Positions 1 to 6,111 of a DNA stretch of 7,306 nt are shown piece after piece. The notes beneath the pieces are model-generated. The model had not been told where the DNA came from, searched no databases, and was given only the letters and a program-made list of their open reading frames with translations. The first letter of the stretch is position 1. The number at the start of each line of letters is the position of its first letter. The stretch comes from an uncultured Coriobacteriaceae bacterium. Lineage in GTDB: Bacteria > Actinomycetota > Coriobacteriia > Coriobacteriales > Eggerthellaceae. Where the stretch lies: assembly GCA_900554945.1 (NCBI GenBank), contig USJN01000070.1, forward strand, positions 1-7,306. Direction: 5' to 3'. The position numbers and the translations under genes are program-made.

Positions 1-89
1 TAGGTCACACAAGGCAAGAATTAAATCTCGCGTCACAAAACCACCACATGCAGCTCTCGGCAACCCTTCCGCAACCTTTCTCGAATTAT

Positions 90-120
90 TTCGTTTCGCC
101 ACAAGTGGGGAGCATATAAT
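90..120 (+). promoter_or_regulatory. Putative sigma-70-type promoter of the operon
   Basis: A perfect TATAAT -10 hexamer lies at 115-120. The upstream -35 region is poor: the best matches are TTCGTT at 90-95 (19-base spacer) or TCGTTT at 91-96 (18-base spacer). There is no TG extension before the -10. The stretch is visibly more AT-rich than the genes around it, as expected of a promoter. Transcription would start near 126-128, which rules out the GTG at 122 as a start codon and supports the ATG at 179. Bases 1-89 hold no gene, tRNA or convincing hairpin that I can see. Confidence 0.5.
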
Positions 121-163
121 AGTGTCTCTACGGAATAATGCGAGCAAGTCATCTATCTGGGGA

Positions 164-169
164 AAGGAG
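164..169 (+). promoter_or_regulatory. Ribosome binding site fixing the start of the first gene
   Basis: AAGGAG at 164-169 sits nine bases before the ATG at 179, an ideal Shine-Dalgarno arrangement. The longer in-frame GTG start at 122 has no such site and overlaps the probable transcription start, so the 19 extra N-terminal residues it would add are probably not translated. Confidence 0.75.
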
Positions 170-178
170 CAAGGGCGA

Positions 179-931
179 ATGGCCGATGCGAACCATCGCA
201 GCACGGACGGTTCCGCGCATCCGCACGTCCACGCGCTTCCCTCCCATCGCATGGCACGCCGCGCCAGGCCCCTCCCCGAAAAGCTCACCTTCTTCCATCT
301 TTTCTGGATTTTCGTCATCTGCAGCGTCGTCGGCCTCGTCGTCGAGACCATCGTGAGCTACCCCATCGACGGCATCTGGAAAGACCGCGCGGGCCTGGTC
401 TGGGGCCCGTTTTCCCCTATCTACGGCGTCGGCGGCATGCTCATCACCATGGCGCTGTGGAACCTGCGCGACAAAAGCGCGCTCGCCATGGGAATCTGCG
501 CGGGCTTCGTCGGTGCAGGCTTCGAGTTCATCGCCGGCTGGTTTTGGCAGACGTTCTTCGGAATCGTTGCATGGAGTTACGCTGACCAGCCCTTCAACCT
601 GGGAGGACACACCTGCCTCGGCATCGCAATCGTCTGGGGGTTCGCCGGCCTCGCCTGGATGCGGATCGGCCTGCCACCCATGTTGCGCATCATCGAGGAC
701 ATCCCGAAAAGCGTCCGCAAGCCGCTCACGGCCATCCTCTGCGCGTACATGATCGCGAACATCGTGATGACCGTCCTCAGCTTCAATTACTGGTACGAAC
801 GGCAGAATGGCAACCCCATCGAGACGCCACTTCAGTCATACTTTGCAGAAAACTACAGCGACGAGTTTATGAGCGAGCGCTTCCAAACCATGTCGCTCTA
901 CGCCGACCTTGTGAAACGTGGGAATCAATGA
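179..931 (+). CDS. Polytopic membrane protein, CmpB / putative ABC-transporter type IV family
   Basis: A 250-residue integral membrane protein. The first 35 residues are hydrophilic, rich in His, Arg and Pro, and probably cytoplasmic. About five hydrophobic segments follow, near residues 38-60, 73-94, 100-130, 145-165 and 183-204, then a polar C-terminus of about 45 residues. Family hallmarks are visible: GLVWGPFSPIYGVGG at 72-86, then an EFIAGWFWQ stretch and PFNLGGHTCLG at 138-148, which match the conserved core of the Pfam 'putative ABC-transporter type IV' (CmpB-like) family. The biochemical role of that family is not established, despite its name; no ATP-binding cassette gene is nearby. 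The start at ATG 179 is chosen for its AAGGAG site; an in-frame GTG at 122 would add 19 residues. The stop overlaps the next start as ATGA, so the two genes are almost certainly co-transcribed and translationally coupled. Family assignment is from recognition, not a search. Confidence 0.75.
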   Translation: MADANHRSTDGSAHPHVHALPSHRMARRARPLPEKLTFFHLFWIFVICSVVGLVVETIVSYPIDGIWKDRAGLVWGPFSPIYGVGGMLITMALWNLRDKSALAMGICAGFVGAGFEFIAGWFWQTFFGIVAWSYADQPFNLGGHTCLGIAIVWGFAGLAWMRIGLPPMLRIIEDIPKSVRKPLTAILCAYMIANIVMTVLSFNYWYERQNGNPIETPLQSYFAENYSDEFMSERFQTMSLYADLVKRGNQ

Positions 932-3900
932 TAGCTAGCACTTACCATTTAGGAATCGACGTCGGATCCACCACCGCGAAAGCCGTGGTGTTCGACCCGC
1001 TCGCGCAGCGCGTGCTCTTCTCGCGCTACGTGCGCCACAACGCGCATCAGGTGGAAACGGTCGCCTCCCTCCTGCGCACGGTGGCAAAAGAATTCCCCGA
1101 GTGCTCGTTTCGCCTGGTGGCGTGCGGGTCGGGCGGCACTACCATCGCCGACGTCCTCGGCGTGCCCTTCGTGCAGGAAGTCGTTGCGAACTCGCTTGCC
1201 GTGCGCCGCGACCACGAGAACGTGCGCTGCGCAATCGAGCTCGGCGGCCAAGATGCGAAAATGGTGTTCTTCGAGCGCGACGAGAAGTCGGGTGCCACCA
1301 CCGTGGCCGACATGCGCATGAACGGCTCGTGCGCCGGCGGCACGGGCGCCTTCATCGACGAGATGGCCGCGCTTCTGAAGGTGCCTGTCGAGCAGTTCGA
1401 CGAGCTCGCCGCGCGCGGGCAATCGGTTCACCAGGTATCGGGCCGCTGCGGCGTTTATGCGAAGACCGACATCCAGCCCCTGCTCAACCAGGGAGTTTCG
1501 AAGGAGGACCTGGCACTGTCGTCGTTTCATGCCATCGCGAAGCAGACGATCGGCGGCTTGGCGCAGGGCCTCGACATCCATCCGCCCGTCATCTTCGAGG
1601 GCGGCCCGCTAACCTTCAACCCGACGCTCGTGCGCGTGTTCGCTGAGCGCCTGGAGCTTGCCGACGACGACATCGTGATCCCCCAAAACCCGGAGACCAT
1701 CGTCGCTTTGGGCGCAGCCCTTGCAGCCGACGAGCTGTTCGCCGATAACGAGAACTGCCTTGTCGCAGACCTCCTCGATGCAGCCGACACTCTCGACAAG
1801 GCCGCGGCGAGTCCCGCCCCCAGCACGCGCGGGACGGTTTATTTCACCTCAAACGAGGAGCGCGCCGCATGGGAAGCCTCGCATGCGCTCGCCCCGCAAA
1901 CGCCACCCGACCCAGCCCCTGGTTCGACGGTGCGCGCCTACCTGGGTATCGATTCAGGCTCCACCACTACCAAGTTCGCACTCGTTTCCCCCGATGGGAA
2001 GCTTGTCGACTCGTTTTACGCTCCCAACGAGGGCGAGCCTCTCGACGTCGCACGCGCGGCACTCATCGCACTGCGCGACCGCTATCGCGCAGCGGGTGCC
2101 ACGCTTGACATCCTGGGCGTGGGAACCACCGGCTACGGCGAGCTCATGTTCGCGAAAGCCTTCGGCGCCGATTACCACACAGTCGAGACCGTGGCGCATG
2201 CCCGCGCGGCGGAAGCGTGCGTGCCCGATGCGAGTTTCGTGCTGGACATCGGCGGGCAGGACATGAAGGCCCTTTGGCTCGATGGCGGCATCATCACCGA
2301 CATCGTCGTGAACGAGGCCTGCTCATCGGGCTGCGGATCGTTTCTTGAAAACTTCGCATCCTCACTTAACATCCCCGTGGAAGGCATCGCGCAGGCAGCG
2401 TTCTCCTCGACAAACCCCGCCGTGCTCGGCAGCCGCTGCACCGTGTTCATGACGAGCAGCATCGTGTCCGAACAGCGCTGCGGGAAGACGCCCGCCGACA
2501 TTATGGCTGGCCTGTGCCGCTCGATCATCGAGAACGCGTTTACCAAGGTCATCCGCGTATCGAATCTCGAAAGCCTCGGCAAGAAGGTCGTCGTGCAGGG
2601 CGGCACGTTCTTAAACGACGCCGTGCTGCGCGCGCTCGAGCAGCACATCGGTCGCGAGGTCACGCGCGCGCCCTACCCGGGGCTCATGGGTGCTATCGGC
2701 ATCGCGCTGCTCACGCAGGAGCATCTGGAAGGCGCCCACCGCGAGAGGGGCGAGGTCGCGGCAAGCTTGGAGAACGCGAACGCGACCAGCGAGAGCACGA
2801 CCAGCGAGGGGCGCGAGCCCGCACATGCGAACGCCTTCTCCCTCGATGCACTCGACTCCTTCTCGTATACGCAGGAGTCTAACCTCATCTGCCCCTTCTG
2901 CGCGAACCACTGCAACCGCACGCGCATCACCTTCGCGAACGGCGACTCGTGGGTGACGGGCAACCGCTGTCCGCGCGGCGAGGTGGTGGGCGATCCGAAA
3001 GATAAATCCATCCGCGAACAGGTTAAACGCATCGCCGCCGCCGTCGACAGCGTGCCGAACCTGTTCGACGTCCGCGAGAAGCTCCTCTTCCACGACTGGC
3101 CCTGCGCGCCCGGCCCTGCGCCGCAAAACACGGTCATCGGCATGCCCCGCGTCCTCTCGATGTGGGAATACGCCCCCTTCTGGACGACGCTGTTCCGCTC
3201 GCTCGGCTTCACGGTGAAACTGTCGCGCCCAAGCACGCGCGCCATGTACGAGCGCGGGCTCTCGGGCGTGTCCTCAGACACCGTGTGCTTCCCCGCTAAA
3301 CTTGTCCACGGGCACGTGCGCGATTTGGCCGACCAGGGGGTCGACCGCATCTTCATGCCCTCTGTCACAACGGTGACCTCGGAAAACACCTCGAAAACAA
3401 GCCAATCGATGTGCGCGGTGGTGAAGGGCTACCCCATCGTCATGCGCAATTCGGACAACCCCGAGAAGCGCTTCGGCATCCCCTTCGACGCGCCGCTGTT
3501 CCACTGGCTCTCGCAGAAAGACCGCGACCGCCAGCTCACCGAGTACTTCACACGCGAGTTCTCCCTCGACACCGCAAGCATACGCCAGGCAATCGATGCG
3601 GCCGACGCCGCGCAAAAGACGTTCAAGGCCGAGCTTGCGCGGGAAGGCGAGCGCATTTGCGACCAGGTAGAACGTGAAGGCTCCTTCGCCGTCGTGCTCG
3701 CAAGCAGGCCGTACCAGAACGACGACTTGGTCAACCACGAGCTGCCGCGCGCCTTCACCGAGCTCGGCATCCCCGTGATCTGCGCTGATGCGGTGCCCCA
3801 CGTGAACGAGGTCGACCTTTCGAGAAGCCGCCTCGACGTGGTGAACAACTTCCACGCGCGCATGCTGGGCTCCGCCGTGATCGCCGCGGGAAGCCCGAAT

Positions 3901-6111
3901 CTGGAATACGTCCAGATCGTGAGCTTCGGCTGCGGCCACGACGCCTACCTCTCCGACGAGATCATCCGCCTCATGCACCTCGCCGGACCCAAAGCGCCCC
4001 TCATTCTGAAGGTCGACGAGAGCGACATCCAAGGGCCGCTACGCATCCGCGTGCGCTCGTTCATCGAGACCATCCGCCTGCGAAGGAAAAAGGCCGGGAA
4101 CGAGAAGACGAGCGATCGGGAAGTTGCTGCGCCGCCTGCCGCAGGAGCAAGCACCCCGTCCGCAGTGACCTCCGCTGCAGCAGCCACGCCAGCATCCGCC
4201 CCCGTCGCGACCCCCGAGACCTCCGCGAACACCCCGACTACCGCGCAAGCCGCCTCGGCCCCCGCTCCGCGAACGAGAAAGCACTCCCGCGAGCTGCCCG
4301 ATCCCTATCCGCAGAAATTCACGAAAGCCGACCGCCAGGACAAGGTGGTCCTCATCCCGAACACCTCGCATGCATTCTGCCGTTTGATGGCGGTCGCCTT
4401 CGAGAGCCAAGGGCTGCGGACCGTCCCGCTTGAAATCGGGCGTGAAGAGGCCATCCGCTTGGGCAAACAATACGTGCACAACGACATCTGCTTCCCCGCG
4501 CAAATCGTCATCGGCGAGGCGCTCGCCGCGCTTCGCAGCGGGAAGTACGACCCCGACAAGGTCGCTGTCGGCACCGGCAAGTACATTGGCGACTGCCGCC
4601 TCACACACTACGAGGCGCTCCTTCGCAAGGCGCTCGACGACGCCGGCTATCCGCAGGTCCCTATCATCACGAACGACGACGTCGACTTCCACAACGTGCA
4701 CCCTGGGTTCAAGATGAACGTACGCTCGGCTTTGAAAGTCGCCTTCACACTGCCGATGATCGACGCGCTTGAAGAGCTGCTGCGCAAGATGCGCCCCTAC
4801 GAGACCGAGCCGGGCTGTGCCGATTGCGCCTTCGACGAAGCGCTCGACTTGCTGATGGAGGGCTTGCGCGGCAAGTCGCTTCGCTCCCTTAAACGTGGAT
4901 TTACCCAGGCCATCGACGTGATGAAGAAGGTTCCTTACGACCGTACGCACCGCAAGCCGCAGGTGCTCATCGTCGGTGAGTACCTGCTGAACTTCCATCC
5001 CGGCGCCAATCACGACGTCGAGCTGTACCTGGAGCGCAACGGACTCGAAGTCATCGAGGCGCGCATGACCGACGTCATTAGGAAGACGTACTTCTACCAG
5101 CACGCGCAGGAAAAGGAGTACCGCGTCACGCGCCCCCTCAAGGAGAAGGCGTGGCACGCCATCGCGGACAACGTGTTCGACGTGGCCCACAACGTGTGCG
5201 ACAGCATCGCGTGCGCGCACCCGCTCTACGAGCCGCCCTGTCGCATGCCCGACCTAGTACGCGCAAGCGACCCCATCATCCACCACACGTTCGACGCGGG
5301 CGAAGGCGTGCTCATCCCCGGCGAGATCCTGCATCACGCCGCCCACGGCTGCACGTCGTTTTTGATCCTGCAGCCGTTCGGGTGCTTACCGAATCACGTC
5401 GTCGGGCGCGGCATCGCCAAGCGTTTGAAGGAGCTCTACCCCCAGGCGAACATCCTGCCGCTCGACTACGACCCCGATGTCAGCTTCGCGAACATCGAGA
5501 ACCGCTTGCAGATGCTCATCCTAAGCGCAAAGGGTACAGAGGACGCCCCCGCGGAAGCCGAGGGGGCGCCTGCGCGTGCCCCGCAGGCGGCAAGTTCTAC
5601 CGTCTCAGACGCGGCCCTTGCCGTGGCGAGCGCCGCGGACAGCGCCGCCTACGCAGCCGCCGACGTGGCCGCCCACGCGATCGACGCCGGCAAGTTCGCA
5701 GCCAAGACCGCCTCCTCCGCTCGCAGCGCCGCGGGTGCCGCCGCCGAAGCCGCTAGCGACGCTGCGGCGGCAAAGGCAGCAGACACTGCGGCCCGCGCCC
5801 ACGAGGCAGCCGCGCGAGCGCACGAAGCCGCAGAGAAAGCCCAGGTCGCGGCATCTGCCAAAGCCGCTTCCGCTTCCGCTCGGGCCGCCGCCGCTGCCGC
5901 ACGGGCCCACGAAGCCGCCGAACGCCTTGCTTCCGCAAAAACAACCGGAGACAGAAGCGCCCAGAACGCTTTTTCTCTATCGCTTTGGCCCGGCCTGGCA
6001 GGGGGAGGAAAAGGAAATGGACAGCTTTACCGCCTGGATCGTCCTGGAGGAGGATGCTGTTCCCAGGTCCGGCTACCGCAAGGCGCTGGATGCCGCCTGG
6101 GAACAAAATGA
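928..6111 (+). CDS. Giant acyl-CoA dehydratase activase-like protein (double BadF/BadG ATPase + DUF2229 + HgdB-like), 3' end chimeric
   Basis: Belongs to the BadF/BadG/BcrA/BcrD and HgdC superfamily, ATP-driven [4Fe-4S] activators that pass low-potential electrons to 2-hydroxyacyl-CoA dehydratases or benzoyl-CoA reductases. Likely cytoplasmic; substrate unknown. ATPase module 1 spans about residues 6-270: phosphate loop GIDVGSTTAK at 9-18, LGGQDAK at 105-111, cluster cysteines C135 (GSCAGGTG) and C174 (GRCGVYAKTD), FEGGP at 223-227. Module 2 spans about 337-600: GIDSGSTTTK at 340-349, IGGQDMK at 441-447, C465/C469, C504, QGGTF at 557-561. Next come C655, C658, C662 and C681, a DUF2229-type region (about 736-1050), an Ala/Pro/Thr linker (about 1056-1118) and an HgdB-like region (about 1140-1534) with C1151, C1188, C1223, C1297, C1300, C1475 and C1486. 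An Ala-rich tail runs 1540-1671. Residues from about 1672 to the TGA at 6109 are read out of frame through foreign DNA, so the native stop is missing. Start ATG 928 overlaps the upstream stop (ATGA) with only a weak GTGGGA site at 918-923, suggesting translational coupling. Globular length (about 1530) is near that of the large family members. Confidence 0.85.
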   Translation: MIASTYHLGIDVGSTTAKAVVFDPLAQRVLFSRYVRHNAHQVETVASLLRTVAKEFPECSFRLVACGSGGTTIADVLGVPFVQEVVANSLAVRRDHENVRCAIELGGQDAKMVFFERDEKSGATTVADMRMNGSCAGGTGAFIDEMAALLKVPVEQFDELAARGQSVHQVSGRCGVYAKTDIQPLLNQGVSKEDLALSSFHAIAKQTIGGLAQGLDIHPPVIFEGGPLTFNPTLVRVFAERLELADDDIVIPQNPETIVALGAALAADELFADNENCLVADLLDAADTLDKAAASPAPSTRGTVYFTSNEERAAWEASHALAPQTPPDPAPGSTVRAYLGIDSGSTTTKFALVSPDGKLVDSFYAPNEGEPLDVARAALIALRDRYRAAGATLDILGVGTTGYGELMFAKAFGADYHTVETVAHARAAEACVPDASFVLDIGGQDMKALWLDGGIITDIVVNEACSSGCGSFLENFASSLNIPVEGIAQAAFSSTNPAVLGSRCTVFMTSSIVSEQRCGKTPADIMAGLCRSIIENAFTKVIRVSNLESLGKKVVVQGGTFLNDAVLRALEQHIGREVTRAPYPGLMGAIGIALLTQEHLEGAHRERGEVAASLENANATSESTTSEGREPAHANAFSLDALDSFSYTQESNLICPFCANHCNRTRITFANGDSWVTGNRCPRGEVVGDPKDKSIREQVKRIAAAVDSVPNLFDVREKLLFHDWPCAPGPAPQNTVIGMPRVLSMWEYAPFWTTLFRSLGFTVKLSRPSTRAMYERGLSGVSSDTVCFPAKLVHGHVRDLADQGVDRIFMPSVTTVTSENTSKTSQSMCAVVKGYPIVMRNSDNPEKRFGIPFDAPLFHWLSQKDRDRQLTEYFTREFSLDTASIRQAIDAADAAQKTFKAELAREGERICDQVEREGSFAVVLASRPYQNDDLVNHELPRAFTELGIPVICADAVPHVNEVDLSRSRLDVVNNFHARMLGSAVIAAGSPNLEYVQIVSFGCGHDAYLSDEIIRLMHLAGPKAPLILKVDESDIQGPLRIRVRSFIETIRLRRKKAGNEKTSDREVAAPPAAGASTPSAVTSAAAATPASAPVATPETSANTPTTAQAASAPAPRTRKHSRELPDPYPQKFTKADRQDKVVLIPNTSHAFCRLMAVAFESQGLRTVPLEIGREEAIRLGKQYVHNDICFPAQIVIGEALAALRSGKYDPDKVAVGTGKYIGDCRLTHYEALLRKALDDAGYPQVPIITNDDVDFHNVHPGFKMNVRSALKVAFTLPMIDALEELLRKMRPYETEPGCADCAFDEALDLLMEGLRGKSLRSLKRGFTQAIDVMKKVPYDRTHRKPQVLIVGEYLLNFHPGANHDVELYLERNGLEVIEARMTDVIRKTYFYQHAQEKEYRVTRPLKEKAWHAIADNVFDVAHNVCDSIACAHPLYEPPCRMPDLVRASDPIIHHTFDAGEGVLIPGEILHHAAHGCTSFLILQPFGCLPNHVVGRGIAKRLKELYPQANILPLDYDPDVSFANIENRLQMLILSAKGTEDAPAEAEGAPARAPQAASSTVSDAALAVASAADSAAYAAADVAAHAIDAGKFAAKTASSARSAAGAAAEAASDAAAAKAADTAARAHEAAARAHEAAEKAQVAASAKAASASARAAAAAARAHEAAERLASAKTTGDRSAQNAFSLSLWPGLAGGGKGNGQLYRLDRPGGGCCSQVRLPQGAGCRLGTK
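4090..4281 (+). other. Low-complexity Ala/Pro/Thr/Ser linker inside the activase
   Basis: Codons for about residues 1055-1118 encode a run dominated by Ala, Pro, Thr and Ser with no predicted structure. It is flanked by a basic stretch (RLRRKKAGNEK) before it and RTRKHSR after it. It separates the ATPase/DUF2229 half from the HgdB-like half and is best read as a flexible tether letting the C-terminal half move relative to the activator modules. Confidence 0.75.
5544..5568 (+). repeat. GC-rich inverted repeat (hairpin) at the end of the globular coding region
   Basis: CGCCCCC at 5544-5550 pairs perfectly with GGGGGCG at 5562-5568 around an 11-base loop. It falls just after the last globular residues of the activase (about 1534) and at the start of the Ala-rich tail. 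There is no T-tract after it and the frame stays open, so it is not a standard intrinsic terminator; in GC-rich coding DNA it may be chance. Confidence 0.4.
5545..5940 (+). other. Alanine-rich helical tail of the activase
   Basis: About residues 1540-1671 are more than half alanine, with regularly spaced Lys, Arg, Glu, Asp and His. No proline occurs after about residue 1551, which predicts one or more long alpha-helices, possibly coiled coil. This part is in the correct frame with the same G/C-rich third positions as the rest of the gene, so it looks native. It is not part of the canonical activase fold that I recognise and may be a lineage-specific extension. Its true end cannot be seen because the DNA changes character at about 5940. 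Confidence 0.65.
5791..5919 (+). repeat. ARAHEAA heptad repeat in the Ala-rich tail
   Basis: The seven-residue unit ARAHEAA occurs three times: 5791-5811, immediately again at 5812-5832, and at 5899-5919. The DNA copies differ at several synonymous positions (for example GCCCGCGCC, GCGCGAGCG, GCACGGGCC), so the protein pattern is kept while the nucleotide sequence has diverged. This is consistent with selection for a helical heptad rather than a very recent duplication. Confidence 0.6.
5938..5975. other. Sequence junction: change of composition, codon use and coding frame
   Basis: Up to about 5940 the coherent protein is in the activase frame (tail ending near AAERLASAK). From about 5969 the coherent protein is in the next frame (LFLYRFGPAWQ, then MDSFTAW at 6017). 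Base composition shifts too: the sampled block 1201-1260 is 40/60 G+C, while 7021-7080 is 27/60. No inverted repeats, target duplications, integrase or transposase motifs mark the point. The most economical reading is two unrelated DNAs joined here, probably during assembly. A real insertion or deletion event cannot be excluded from sequence alone. Confidence 0.7.

Noticed and set aside
122..178. GTG start giving 19 extra residues on the membrane protein
   Set aside because: It has no ribosome site and lies upstream of or at the likely transcription start set by TATAAT at 115-120. The ATG at 179 has a well-placed AAGGAG.
4039..5220. A 393-codon minus-strand open frame opposite the activase
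   Set aside because: Opposite-strand open frames are expected in GC-rich genes. The plus strand encodes a recognised, conserved region, and the minus translation shows no domain.
5544..5590. Intrinsic transcription terminator
   Set aside because: A GC stem is present, but no run of T follows and the coding frame continues for over 100 sensible codons.
5791..5919. CRISPR-like or DNA-level tandem repeat
   Set aside because: The repetition is at the protein level (ARAHEAA). Units are short, irregularly spaced and diverged at synonymous positions, with no spacers.
5938..6020. Insertion sequence or prophage/integron boundary at the composition change
   Set aside because: No terminal inverted repeats, direct target duplication, transposase, integrase or attachment-site motif could be found on either side.
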